Below are positions 46,201 through 58,352 of a stretch of 64,000 bases of DNA, piece by piece. The stretch lies in contig BCIX01000001.1 in assembly GCA_001600095.1 (NCBI GenBank), positions 1,116,001-1,180,000 on the forward strand, written 5' to 3'. The notes beneath the pieces were generated by a model that saw only the letters and a list, made by a program, of their open reading frames with translations, did not search any database and had not been told where the DNA came from. Position 1 is the first letter of the stretch. Each line of letters begins with the position of its first letter. Made by a program: the position numbers and the translations under genes. Origin of the DNA: Bullera alba. Taxonomy: Eukaryota > Basidiomycota > Tremellomycetes > Tremellales > Bulleraceae.

Positions 46201-47147
46201 TGCTCACAGAGGGAGAGGATGGAGATATCATCAAGATTCTCACAAGGCAGACTCGACGACCCGAGCTTGGAGACAAGTTCTCCAGTCGACACGGGCAGAA
46301 GGGTGTTTGCGGTTTGATTGTGAATCAAGAGGACATGCCGTTCAACGATCAAGGTATCGTCCCTGATATCATCATGAACCCTCACGGTTTCCCCTCTCGA
46401 ATGTAAGTCATTCTAGCGAGAACTTGGCTGACAACCAGGACGGTTGGAAAGATGATAGAGCTGTTGTCCGGCAAAGCCGGTGTATTGGCCGGCAAGTTGC
46501 AATACGGTACTGCGTTTGGTGGATCCAAGGTCGAGGACATGTCACAGATTCTCATCGACAAGGGATTCTCCTACGGCGGGAAAGACATGTTGACAAGTGG
46601 TATCACCGGCCAGCCGCTAGAGTGCTACGTGTACTTTGGCCCCATCTACTATCAAAAGCTAAAGGTGAGTTGTTTTTCATATAACTTTGCTGACAGACAG
46701 CACATGGTGCAAGACAAGATGCACGCGAGACCTACGGGTCCAAAGGCCAATTTGACGCGACAGCCCACTGAAGGTCGATCTAAGGATGGTGGTCTGCGAT
46801 TGGGAGAGATGGAGCGTGATTGGTGAGTAACGCAGCGAAAGGGAATTGTGCTGACGGTCAGTCTGATTGGATATGGTGCGACACAACTCCTCTTGGAGCG
46901 ATTGATGATTTCGTCCGATGCGTTCGACACCCAGGTCTGCGAGCAGTGTGGACTGCTAGCCTACAAGGGTTGGTGCAAGGGCTGCGGGTCCGGTAATGCC
47001 ATTACCAACATCACGATTCCCTACGCCGCAAAACTGCTCATTCAAGAGGTATGTGGGGATGTCTGAGCATCGTGCATAGAGCTGACTACTATTCAGCTCA
47101 TGGGGATGAACATTATGCCAAAGCTGTGTCTGGAAGACACGGTGTAA
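43219..47147 (+). CDS. RPC2: RNA polymerase III second-largest subunit (RPC2/Ret1)
   Basis: Predicted 1208 residues from nine exons (43219-43518, 43555-44099, 44135-44344, 44379-44654, 44693-46402, 46439-46664, 46701-46822, 46862-47048, 47097-47147). Nearly the whole beta-subunit-like chain is visible: [40 protein letters not shown], the RNAP beta signature [52 protein letters not shown], and the C-terminal zinc ribbon [19 protein letters not shown]. The [20 protein letters not shown] and [13 protein letters not shown] wording fits polymerase III rather than II or I. The enzyme transcribes tRNA, 5S and U6 genes. An Ala/Lys/Thr-rich N-terminal extension of ~70 residues, resembling a linker histone in composition, precedes the conserved start. 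Confidence 0.92.
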
Positions 47148-47242
47148 CGTAGATACGAGACGAATGAACGAGAAGAGCACCGGGTGGATTGCATTTTACC
47201 ACATCATCACATGCAATGCCATTTTACGATCGATTTCAGTTC

Positions 47243-47243
47243 G

Positions 47244-47284
<41 letters not shown>
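47243..47284 (+). repeat. (GTT)14 microsatellite
   Basis: Fourteen perfect GTT units in the 188-bp gap between RPC2 and DLT1, just upstream of the DLT1 ATG and in frame with it. Confidence 0.95.
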
Positions 47285-47335
47285 ATTGTTTCAATTCGAC
47301 GTAGTGCTCAACACATCCCACTCTCTCACTATGAC

Positions 47336-48304
47336 ATGACGGAGCCGGCCATGCGTCGACCAAAGTCCCCTTCGGATGGCCAACATGTGTTTGCATACCA
47401 CAACACCCGGGATACGGTGTACAAACGGCCTCCGACCAACTTGAGTCGACCTCAGAGGAAGAAGAGGAGACGGCCCCGATGGTCGACCTTCACTTCTGTG
47501 CTGTATCTCTCCTCCTTCTGGTTCTTCATCCTCATCACCATCGCCCTCCTTGCGGCAGCGGCGTTTGGTCTAGGAGAGCAGGCACTTCGGACTGGCGGTC
47601 AGAGTGCTTTCAACATCTTCACCATCGCCGGCGCTTATGTTCTGTTGGTGAGTCAAATGACTTTGGGTTTGGCTGATATAGTAGGCTTTGATATCCATCA
47701 TTCATGTGTGGAGTAGACTAGTGTCGAGGAAGAAGACACTGCGGACTATGCCAAAGCCATACGTACCCACCAAGAATATAGATGTCCCTAAAGTGAGTCA
47801 TTTCTGCTCGCCCGATACAGTGCTGAGGCTATCGATTTGGTAGAAAGTCGCCAATCATATCATCACAGAGTACACGAGAACAGCGGTCATATCGCACATA
47901 TCCCAAGCTACGACCTCTGAGCAGGAAGGCTGGGGTAGACCGGGTACGTCTCGACATTTGGGACAACTCTGATTGTAGGAACACGATGGGAGAATCAGCA
48001 TTTTAGGACATACATCCTCGGCACATTGGCTTCGATACGCCCCGCCTTGGCCCCAATGTCGACTGCCCCACCTCTCTCGACACGGCCGCTCCTCGATGCC
48101 GTCGATAGCGATGCGTTGAAGCTGTTGCTCAACTCGTACCTCAAAATCATAGACAGGGCGAGGTACGGCAAGCGAGAACCCACGGAATCCGATGCTGCAG
48201 CTTGTGAAAAGGTCGTGGAGATCATGCTCCTGACGTAAGTAGAGCTCCAAAAGTACAGGCAGTCAAGCTTACCCATCGCTAGGCTCGAACTGAGGAAGAA
48301 ATAA
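47336..48304 (+). CDS. DLT1: Dlt1-like membrane protein (defect at low temperature)
   Basis: Predicted 265 residues; exons 47336-47647, 47685-47792, 47844-47943, 47979-48234, 48283-48304. Basic cytosolic N-terminus (RPQRKKRRRPRWSTFTS), then two membrane helices (VLYLSSFWFFILITIALLAA; FNIFTIAGAYVLLALISIIH). The conserved stretch TMPKPYVPTKNIDVPKKVAN follows, then EYTRTAVISH. The C-terminal half is soluble. This layout matches the fungal Dlt1 family, whose loss causes cold-sensitive growth in yeast; biochemical role unknown. The ATG at 47336 is chosen because it follows the microsatellite. An in-frame ATG at 47216 would add 40 residues including 14 valines and is thought unlikely. Same strand as and only 188 bp from RPC2. 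Confidence 0.75.
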
Positions 48305-48330
48305 TACATGTAACAGTACAAAGCCACCAT

Positions 48331-49387
48331 CTACTCCTTCTTCTTGACCACTTTCTTCTTCGGCTTGTCCTTCGTCTCTGGAGGCTTCTTCTTCGGTGTC
48401 TCCTCTTTCACCGTTATCGAGCCCGTCGCTGCCGCCGCCGCCGCCGCCGCTGCTGCCGCAGTCACCTTCTTCTTCTTGACCACCTTCTTGGTCGTCGTCT
48501 CCTCCTTGGGCTCCTCCTCTGCCGGCCTCTTCTTCTTCTTCTTGGGCTTGGTTTCGGGTTCGGCATCCGCAGCAGCCGCCGTTGATGTAGCCGCTTGCCC
48601 CTCGGCCAAAGCCGTGGCCTGGTCTAGCTTCTTCTGCTCGACAATCTCCTTCATCCGCAATACGCTCCACGTCGGCTGGAAGCCACCAGGTGGCTTCTCC
48701 GTGAGACCAGCTCGAAGCAGCTTGCGCATACGCTCGACCTCTGACTTCTCGTCGGTTGTTGAGATGGATTGCGGGTTTCGATGGGTACCATCGGCGGACA
48801 GGTTGGGCGCAGCGGGAGCGGTGAGGGCGAGAGCGAGGGCGGCATTACGTGTGGCTATGATGGATGTGCCGAGGTATAATGGGGGAGACGTAGCGGCCTG
48901 TATGTCAGTGTTGCACGAGTCAATGTCACGTACTATAATCCTAGACTCTAGTTCCAACGCGAGCATATCATCACCGCCTTCTCCCTTTCTTTCTAGCATC
49001 ACGTCGATCGTCTGAGCCAGGGCTTCCGGGGCAGGTCGCATGACTATCCTTGTTCTCGACTCTGGCTGTTTGCGAAAGTCTTGCAGCTCAACCACGAGGC
49101 ATCCGTCGACAAAGGATACTGGCGGGCGGATATCATAGAGGAACGGGACGAGTGAAGCGGGAATAACCTGCGCTCTGAGTGCCAGGAGGAAGGGTGTCAT
49201 TGGACCTTGATACGGGAATGTCATGGGCTGTCATCAGTGACTGTTCTCGCGGTGCTGGACTCACAGAGTTCTCAAAGCGCCAGTGGTTGGGAAAGAGCTG
49301 GACGGCGAGCGAAGGCTCCCATTTCCGCGACTTTTTCAGCACGCTTCTGGCGAACCGATGGTGGTTGTAGCCTGATGCGCTGGCCAT
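48331..49387 (-). CDS. SPT20: Spt20-like SAGA subunit
   Basis: Predicted 327 residues; exons 49265-49387, 48934-49227, 48331-48897. The Spt20 domain is clear: SRKWEPSLAVQLFPNHWRFE, spliced to FPYQGPMTPFLLALRAQVIP, then SFVDGCLVVELQDFRKQPES and RIVMRPAPEALAQTID. Spt20 is a scaffold of the SAGA histone acetyltransferase complex in the nucleus. The protein is short compared with yeast Spt20 (about 600 residues). It ends in a Lys-rich, Glu-rich tail (KPKKKKKRPAEEEPKEE) with a run of 11 alanines encoded by GCC/GCG repeats. The second intron is 39 nt, stop-free and a multiple of three. The stop lies 26 bp from the DLT1 stop (convergent). Confidence 0.85.
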
Positions 49388-49598
49388 GGCCACTGGGCCG
49401 ACCTCCGGCTACTGTACGAGGCGGATGCGTAGTGATGTGTTGAGATGCGATGACAGGGGAGAGGTACAACGGTAAAAGGTAGAGTGGGGCTGGCACGTTA
49501 AATCGCCGGAAGCTACCCGCGTGTCAACCACTTCGTCCAGTTGAGCTCTTGGAGATTGCTTCATTGTTCAACGTGTACATCATCTCATTCACAGCGTC

Positions 49599-51273
<1,675 letters not shown>

Positions 51274-51507
51274 TGGATTCCACGTGTTGTACAATATGCA
51301 GATCGGACTTGACGAGAAAGTCGGCTTAGATGGGGGATCACGCTAGTGACATGGCACAGGTAGGACCTTCCCTAGACCTACTAAATGCGACTCAAAAAAG
51401 CTCCTGATTCATCGGTAGTGACAGTGGGCGGTCTTCTTCCATCTATTATAAATGCTGTCTAGGGGGACGGAACTTCTTACGACTTTGGGTTCCTCCTCCG
51501 AACCTTT

Positions 51508-52991
51508 TTACTTCTTCAAGACGTAGCCGAGGCCGTCCAGCTTGTCCTTTGTGATCTGGTTGTACTTTGCCAAACAGCCCATGATCCTCGTCTCATTGCC
51601 GACCGGAGGCAGGGGGTACTTGTTGCCCTTGTGCTCAAGCAGTCGTCGGAACTCGTTGGGGTAGTCGGTGATCATACCGTCGACTCCAAGAGTAAGGAGG
51701 TACTCGGCGAGGTTTTTGTAGCTGGGCATCAGTACTAAACCAGGCTGGGATACTCACTTGGGGGTCCATGGCTTGACTTGAAGACCAAGGGAGTGAGCGG
51801 TGTCAACCATGGTCTGGTTGACGAATGGGATCCAGCCAACGTTGGCCTCGCTGGGGAATGGGACGGGCGAAGCGTACTGCAGACATTCGACGTCAGTGAT
51901 GGAATTACATCGAGATAGCTTTGCTCGCCGAAGTAGCGACTGGCGACAGGAAGTCTGCCTTGATGGAGGCCGCAGCTCGGGCAACTCGTTCACCAATGGT
52001 GGCACCAGGGAACGAGTCGATGTCGATACCAGCGAGCCAGTTGGAGGCGCCGACGCCGTGTGTTGTCAGGTTACCGGGAACACCTGGAGCGGGGTTTTTG
52101 TAGACTTCGATATCAGCATCGTCCGGCGGAGCGGGACTTACTGGTCGTGTCGTCACATAGAGCCGAGGTTCGGAGAGTTGGATACTTCTCCTTGGAGTAG
52201 ATTATCGATCGCCACTACCCGATCAGCAGTGCTCAGATATATCCACTCACGTCAAAGGACTGGTGGGTGATCCTGTCGACGACATCTGCACCCCTGGCAA
52301 CGAAAACAGCGCCCATGGCATCAACGAAGTCGTGGTAGTCTCTGGTCTGGTCAGGAACGTCTGGGTTGATCTTGGACTCGATGTTGAACAAGACGGGTTC
52401 GTCGGTCGCACACTCGACAAAGTCGAACATCTCATCCAGGGTGGAGATCTTGGTACCGGCGTACACCTCTGGATTGTCAGCGCTGTCTGGACGGCTTCAC
52501 TCACCCTGCTGCTGGAAGCCATCCAGTCTGAGCGAGCCGCAGTCGAGCGATTCGATCTGAGCAAGGGTTCTGGATGTCAGCCGCCGTGCAGCATTCCGGG
52601 ACTCACAGGTTGGCAACGAGCTTGCCGACATATGGGTAGACTGGATCGCCGGCAGTCACGGCTCCCGTGTCCCTGCACTTGGTCGGGTCGATCGACTCGT
52701 CGTGCCAGACGATGGTGTGTCCATCGGCAGTGAGGCCGACTGACAATCAGCAAGTGTCCCAAGGGAAGAACTCACCGTCCATCTCGAGCGAAGTGACACC
52801 GTTGATGAGACCCCATGCGAAGGCAGGCAGGGTGCTGCAGCATGAGTATGGATAAAGACGCTGTCCACTCACTTCTCAATGGCTTCACCCCTACCGCCTC
52901 GGTGGCCCTGGAGGTCAAAGTACTGCGAGTAAGCCCATCGCTTGACCGGGGTCGCGGATGCGAGAGTGAGGAGGGACAGGGCGACGAGCAT
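51508..52991 (-). CDS. Secreted glycerophosphodiester phosphodiesterase
   Basis: Multi-exon gene starting at the ATG at 52991. A signal peptide (MLVALSLLTLASA) is followed by a KR dipeptide that could be a Kex2 site. The catalytic GDPD pattern is present: FDLQGHRGGRGEAIENTLPA, FAWGLINGVTSLEMDV, DGHTIVWHDESID. Further features are LNIESK-type LFNIESKINPD, HQSFD and the C-terminal VKPWTPK followed by LGVDGMITDYP. The reaction is hydrolysis of glycerophosphodiesters to glycerol 3-phosphate plus alcohol, here outside the cell, a phosphate- or glycerol-scavenging role. His-Arg-Gly-Gly and the Glu-x-Asp pair are intact. Its promoter region (52992-53865) is shared with the divergent G-alpha gene. 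Confidence 0.85.
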
Positions 52992-53865
52992 CTCGGAGGG
53001 TAGGTAGGAGGGAGTGAGCAGGAAAGAGAGATGGGTGCAGTAGATAGATGCATCACTTGCGTCTTATATACTCGGGAAGCCCCAACGTGCTCTCGAATGA
53101 GCTAAGCTCGTGCTCTGTACGTTACCTCGATCTCTCATGTTCATGCTCCCTCCCCGGCGTACAAACGTTCGATAAGATAGGAGGAAAAAAGGTGCGGGCA
53201 GGTGCGGGCCGGGGGACGAGAGGCAGAGGCGGGTAAGGTCCGACGGAACGTGCGTGCAGGTGAGCCTGACGCCTCGATGTTGCATCACGTGTTGCAGCCT
53301 GATAACGATATCGATTACCGGCCATATCCCCGGGATCAAAATCCCTACCAAGCCAGCCACGGGGGCCCGTTGGAATTGCCTCTTTGGGAAATGGGAAGGC
53401 GTTAGCTAGCTTCCAAGCTAAGCTCGTGCACGAACTCAAAGGTAAGTCGCATGACCGACAGAGAGGATGATACATATGCAGTAGACAGATAGGCATCAGC
53501 ATGTATGGATGCGTAGATGCACACATCCCTGTACCGAGTGTAAGCCAGTCTCAGATGCATGAGGTGTGACATGTAAGCAAGGCTCGTTCTGAATGCGCCT
53601 GTGAACACACATTACCTAAACCCCGACCAGTCAATTGCCCTTTGCATGTTTTCGTCTCTCATACCTCTGTTGTCCTCTTTTCGTCATACCCATCACACAA
53701 CTCTGACTCACTTCACACACACCCGTACAGCAAGGATAGACGACTTTGAGTCTCCTGGCCACCACTTGATCATCTGCCGCATCGACCTCCTGCGAAAGCC
53801 AACACACAGCGAGACCTGCACGAGAAAAACCCCTCACTGCCGACGGGCAGGTCAAAACACCCAAC
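52992..53865. other. Divergent promoter region, GDPD and GPA1
   Basis: 874 bp between two divergent ATGs. GGTGCGGGC repeats (53191-53208) and TC-rich sequence before the G-alpha start. No gene supported. Confidence 0.45.
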
Positions 53866-55345
53866 ATGGGCGCCTGCATGTCCTCGCCCTCGACAGAGGA
53901 GCCAAAGAGACCTTCTGTCCAGACTACAGAAGCAAAGCCAGCTGCCGCACCACCCACGATACCGAATGGATCCGGACCCACAGCGGAACCCGTCGCCCCC
54001 GACGCGCTGCCCTCGAGTCGCGCCGGCAGCGGTTCACAAGGATTGAGCGCGGCATTGGCGGATGCACCGGAGCACAGAGGCAGTAAAGATAGGAGTAATG
54101 TGATCGACAGACAACTAGAGGATGATTCGCGAAAGTTTAGAAAAGAGTGCAAGATCCTCCTGTTAGGTGGGTACCGAGATCCATGCTGGCGCTGATACAG
54201 CTTAGGTTCGGGTGAATCGGGCAAATCTACGATTGTCAAGCAGATGAAGATTATTCACCAGAATGGATACTCGAAGGACGAGCTGTTGACGTTCAGGATG
54301 ATAGTGTAGGTCGGCGAGTGTAAACATTGATGCTGATTTCCAGGCACAAAAATGTGCTGGACTCGGCGCAGGCATTGATCATGGCCATGAGGAAATTGGG
54401 CGTCGACCCGGATGAGCCGAGCAACAGGGTGGGTGACAGATACTGGGACTGTCATGTGCCAAGCTCACTTGTTAAGACCTATGCGGACCGTATTCTGGAG
54501 TACAAGATGGATTCGGACCCTCTCGCCACGGTATCGCCTGACGTGCTCAACAACATCGAGTCGCTATGGCACGACCCAGTCATCCCCTCGGTCATGGATC
54601 GCTCGTCAGAGTTCTACCTGATGGACTCTGCGACCTACTTTTTCGCAAACATCCGCAAGATCGCCGCATCCGACTATGTTCCAGATGAGGCGGATGTTCT
54701 GCGTGCGAGAACAAAGACGACGGGTATCAGCGAGACGAGGTTCAACATGGGACAATTGAGCATCCACATGTTTGATGTCGGTGGTCAGCGATCGGAGAGG
54801 AAGAAGTGGATACATTGTGAGTGAACACTCGTGGGCGTAGCTCATCTGTAGGCTTTGAAGCGGTGACTAGTATAATTTTCTGTGTTGCTCTGAGCGAATA
54901 CGATCAGGTGTTGTTGGAGGAAAATGGTCAGGTGAGTTTGTCTCATGATGATTGTCGCTAACGACCAGAATCGAATGCAAGAATCCCTTGTCCTCTTCGA
55001 ATCCGTCATCAACTCGAGATGGTTCCTGCGCACATCAGTGATCCTGTTCTTGAACAAGATCGACGTGTTCAAGCAGAAACTACCCAAAGTGCCGCTAGTG
55101 CACTACTTCCCAGAATACACCGGAGGCGCCGATATCAACAAGGCCGCCAAATACATTCTCTGGAGGTTCACCCAGACCAACCGGGCTCGACTCAGTGTCT
55201 ACCCCCATCTTACACAAGCTACCGACACGTCAAATGTGAGTTTGATCCTCAGGCGAGCAAAGCTGACAGCCAGATCCGACTTGTCTTTGCTGCCGTCAAG
55301 GAGACCATCTTGCAAAACGCCCTGAGAGACAGTGGAATTCTATGA
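53866..55345 (+). CDS. GPA1: Heterotrimeric G-protein alpha subunit (Gpa1/cAMP type)
   Basis: Predicted 414-430 residues; exons 53866-54166, 54206-54305, 54344-54816 (possibly split by a stop-free 48-nt intron at 54429-54476), 54852-54931, 54969-55236, 55275-55345. MGACMSS at the N-terminus gives Gly2 for myristoylation and Cys4 for palmitoylation. G motifs: [20 protein letters not shown], the arginine switch in [32 protein letters not shown], and [10 protein letters not shown]. The C-terminus [11 protein letters not shown] lacks the pertussis-toxin cysteine and matches the basidiomycete cAMP-pathway class. A Ser/Pro/Ala-rich insert of ~60 residues follows the acylation site, as in Cryptococcus Gpa1. 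It couples receptors to adenylyl cyclase at the plasma membrane. Confidence 0.88.
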
Positions 55346-55649
55346 TATGTATTACGATACCCGTGCTTGTCATGTATGGAGTGTACGATCGGAGTTGTGG
55401 CACTGCTTGTAGCTTGTTGCACTTGGAATCAGGCTTCAGCCATCTGACCCGACGAAAGACACGCGTGATTCAGTGATCTCGGGTTTTGGACTTGTATTTA
55501 TCTGCCTTCCGGATCTCGGTGTTGATTTTGATTTCCACTCGCTCAACATACAGCCACTACCAGAGCGACAACCCATTCCCCCGCCGCAACTACCACTTTC
55601 CTTCGTCGTCCCACCAGTCTCCCTTCACAGTAGCTTGCCACCTAGACCC

Positions 55650-56087
55650 ATGTTGTCGTTTCCACCCCTCACTCCAAGCTTCTTCCCCGGTCCAGCAAAG
55701 GTCTCCTCAACGACAACATACATGCCTCCCCCACCGTGGGTCCTTCGAGAGAGCATGAGCCAGCTTGGCAAGATGATGGCCGAATGCAGAGCGATGGCCG
55801 ATGCATACAAGGACGGACCGCCAATCACCGCTACGATCAGGAACATGCCCTCCACGCCACCATCTGCGCCGAGGCCATTCTATGATTCTTATCGCCCAAA
55901 GCCATTCTATGATTCTTATCGCCCAAACCACTGGCGAGGCGGAGGTAGAGGTAGAAGTGCACCGAATAGAGATAGTGCCCTGGGAAGAGGTATGAGAAAC
56001 GCAGACGTCAATGGTTCGGCGAAGAGACGGGAGGAGAGGTATATAGCCACTGTGAGGAGGTACGAGGTCAAGACTGAGCAGCCATGA
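55650..56087 (+). CDS. Small Pro/Arg/Gly-rich hypothetical protein
   Basis: A frame of 145 residues from the ATG at 55650; the frame is open further upstream but without an ATG. The N-terminus is Pro-rich, the middle has a helix (RESMSQLGKMMAECRAMADA), then a tandem repeat PFYDSYRPK/PFYDSYRPN, then an RGGGRGRS tract and a basic end. No family recognised; the composition fits an RNA-associated protein. A decayed copy of its 3' end lies directly downstream (56096-56247), so the locus has duplicated internally. Expression and reality of the gene are uncertain. Confidence 0.4.
   Translation: MLSFPPLTPSFFPGPAKVSSTTTYMPPPPWVLRESMSQLGKMMAECRAMADAYKDGPPITATIRNMPSTPPSAPRPFYDSYRPKPFYDSYRPNHWRGGGRGRSAPNRDSALGRGMRNADVNGSAKRREERYIATVRRYEVKTEQP
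55874..55927 (+). repeat. 27-bp perfect tandem duplication inside the RG-rich gene
   Basis: Two identical in-frame 27-bp units starting GCCATTCTATGATTC at 55874 and 55901, coding PFYDSYRPK-type repeats. Perfect identity suggests a recent event. Confidence 0.95.
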
Positions 56088-56095
56088 GTGGCGCG

Positions 56096-56247
56096 GGGAG
56101 GTAGAGGCAGAGGCTCGTCAGCTACGGTAGAGATGGTGCCCTGGGGAGACGTTTAGGAAACGCCAATGTCTGTAGCTCGGCTAACAGTTAGGACTGGACC
56201 GTCAGGAGGTATGAGGTCAAGACGAAGCAGCCATGAGTGGCATGAGT
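56096..56247 (+). pseudogene. Decayed copy of the 3' end of the RG-rich gene
   Basis: This stretch aligns by eye with 55934-56096: shared blocks GGAGGTAGAGG, GTAGAGATGGTGCCCTGGG, GGTATGAGGTCAAGAC and GCAGCCATGAGTGGC, in the same order. It carries substitutions, indels and an in-frame TAG, so it is a non-functional tandem duplication. Confidence 0.7.
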
Positions 56248-56645
56248 CTCGTGTGCCGATAAAGATTACATGCTTGCTAGTTCCCTATATTTCTTGCCTT
56301 CTCTTGTGTGTACTCTGGGTATCATGCAGTAACATGATAGTTGATGAGCTGTCACTACCTGAGACCAAGAGAAAGCCCTGAGGTAGGTGGTGCACTGGGC
56401 CAAGGTGCGGGAGACGAAGCAGTTCGTTGGAGGCTTGGAGCGCAGAAGGTTGTCACCACTGTGCTGATGTCGATGAGTCCTCAGGCTCAGGCCCCAATGA
56501 GAAGAGACTCAGTTACACGAGGGGGGTCGCTGGCTTGATTAGAGTCACAAGTATGGGGCGAAGAGGAGTGGGCTTTCGAGCAGGAGACACAACTGACAGT
56601 AACAGCTAGAAGCTGTGTGCTTAACAAGAACACTATGCATGTCAC

Positions 56646-56774
56646 TAAGCTCGCCCAAGACGCTCACCGGACGTCGGACGATCGACCGCTCGCCCAAGAC
56701 GCTCAACGGACGTCGGGCGATGCGGTTCCAGCGGTCGATCGTCCGACGTCCGGTGAGCGTCTTGGGCGAGCTTA
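56646..56774. repeat. Perfect 45-bp inverted repeat with nested direct repeat
   Basis: Arms 56646-56690 and 56730-56774 are exact reverse complements, with a 39-nt spacer. The spacer begins a second direct copy (period 39) of the unit GCTCGCCCAAGACGCTCA, differing at two or three positions, so the block contains two direct copies and one inverted copy. It would fold into a strong hairpin in DNA or RNA. No terminal target duplication or transposase was seen. Confidence 0.95.
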
Positions 56775-56860
56775 GCATGTCACCATCTCAAATATACTCT
56801 AGAACCTCTTCATCCTGGTCGGAGTAGACAAAACGGGAACCTTGACTTCACCGCCCGGCG

Positions 56861-57916
56861 ATGAGCTTCGGGGCGACGACCAAAACATCAAAGACATTGC
56901 GAGAACCAGTCCAAGGCCAAGAGACCGGCCGAGGACGAGGACGGCACACTCCTCCGCCGACCAACTGGTCGAGACTTCGGAAGGTCAAATCGTAAATCTG
57001 TGCTAGATGGTGCCGAGTCCATTGCTGACGGTTCAGCCTCATGAAACTCCTCGAGGACAGCGACCACTGGGTCGGCAAATGGAACCATCTAAACTGCAAA
57101 GAGCAACTCCCCGGCAAATTTGGTGAAGGTGGTTCCGGTTGGCTGATGGACACTACCATCATGAATGATATTGTCCAACTGGTAAGTCCTCTCATATATT
57201 CATGAGCCGAGAGTCGCAGCTAATAGCTCAGCAATTGGCGATCGCGTGCCGGGTCGACTCGGCCTTCCTCCGCACCTGGGGTGGTTCCGGCATCAACCAG
57301 TTCGTCGTCAAGGCCTCGCCTATTGGCATCGACAAGGACATCACCGAAACTGCGTTGCTCCGACTAGAGCATGGCATCAACAATGTCGGAAAGACCGGTC
57401 GCGACATCCGTCTGTGAGTTGTGCATGAGTGGTCGACCTCGATGGGTTGATGGATGCCGACGATCGCAGTGGTGCGCCCTTCCCGAACATGACGTTCTCC
57501 TGCAACGGAGACGCTGAGGCGATTGCCAGGCTGCAGGACGGGGAGAAACTGTAAGTCCAGGCTCATGTCGGCGTGAAGTGTAAACTCATGCTGACTGCTC
57601 GTACTTCAGCGTTTTCCCCAACATGTTCGACGGCCGTGGAGTAACCGACCTCAACAACGCCGAGCCGGTAACGGACGAACGCCTGTTCCATGGGAACCCG
57701 GACGTCCTCGTCATGTTCGCGCCTTTCATCTGGCGAAAGACCCCGGGATCGCCAATCAAGGCTTTCACCGGGGGCAGCAAGACGTCCGCCAACCTTCTCG
57801 CGTGGTCAGTGACCTTGCGACTGGTGGGGATCATTTTGATCGAACACTCAGCGGGTGCTGCAGTCAAGGTTCCCGTTTTGTCTACTCCGACCAAGATGAA
57901 GAGATTCCAGATTTGA
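56861..57916 (+). CDS. Orphan hypothetical protein, five exons
   Basis: Predicted 281 residues; exons 56861-56991, 57037-57181, 57232-57413, 57470-57550, 57610-57916, all in phase with CTGAC-type branch sites. The N-terminus is basic (ETGRGRGRHTPPPTNWSRLR), then KVKSLMKLLEDSDHWVGKWN. The central part has FGEGGSGWLMDTTIMNDIVQ, LAIACRVDSAFLRTWGGSGI and IGIDKDITETALLRLEHGIN. It is followed by APFPNMTFSCNGDAEAIARL and VFPNMFDGRGVTDLNNAEPV. No membrane or signal sequence. I do not recognise the fold. It starts just after the inverted repeat, so it may belong to an accessory insertion. Confidence 0.5.
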
Positions 57917-58352
57917 TTGAGATAGTATGACACGCATATCGTGAGAGTCGAGTGGTCGAAAGATGGAGGAGCCCTTGGATACTTATATATCAAAGCCACG
58001 AATCGGGAAACGTCCTTCTTTTTGCGTCTTACTTGATTTTGGTCATCGCCGCATCGGGGCCATCTCCTTGTGCATCCTCTTTTGGTATCCTCCTGGGATC
58101 CTGTTGCTGCTTGGCTTACGTATCTCCTGGTGGTTGTGGGTCGCCGGGAGCCGGGTGTTCCTAGGGCAGAGTCTGGGTCCGACTACCATGTACCACACAC
58201 CACACCAGCCAGGACTTCCTAGACCAGTTATATCTTCGCGTTTCAGATTAGATATCCTCGTTTGGCTTTTGACATCTGCTCTACTCCGGGACTCCCAACT
58301 GCTAGCTGACTGCTGCTGCTGGGTCGCTGGCACCTTCATGGGCTGAGCATAG
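57917..58352. other. Intergenic
   Basis: No coding support; contains the promoter of the Virilizer-domain gene. Confidence 0.4.

Noticed and set aside
45668..46366. Long alternative-frame open frame inside RPC2
   Set aside because: The beta-subunit motifs are in another frame of the same exon; this one has none.
48344..49015. Plus-strand open frame with poly-Phe and poly-Ala opposite SPT20
   Set aside because: Antisense image of the Lys- and Ala-rich tail of SPT20.
56545..56827. Overlapping open frames on both strands with mirrored SPKTLTGRR-like peptides
   Set aside because: They are a by-product of the inverted and direct repeats; no start context, splice sites or domain.
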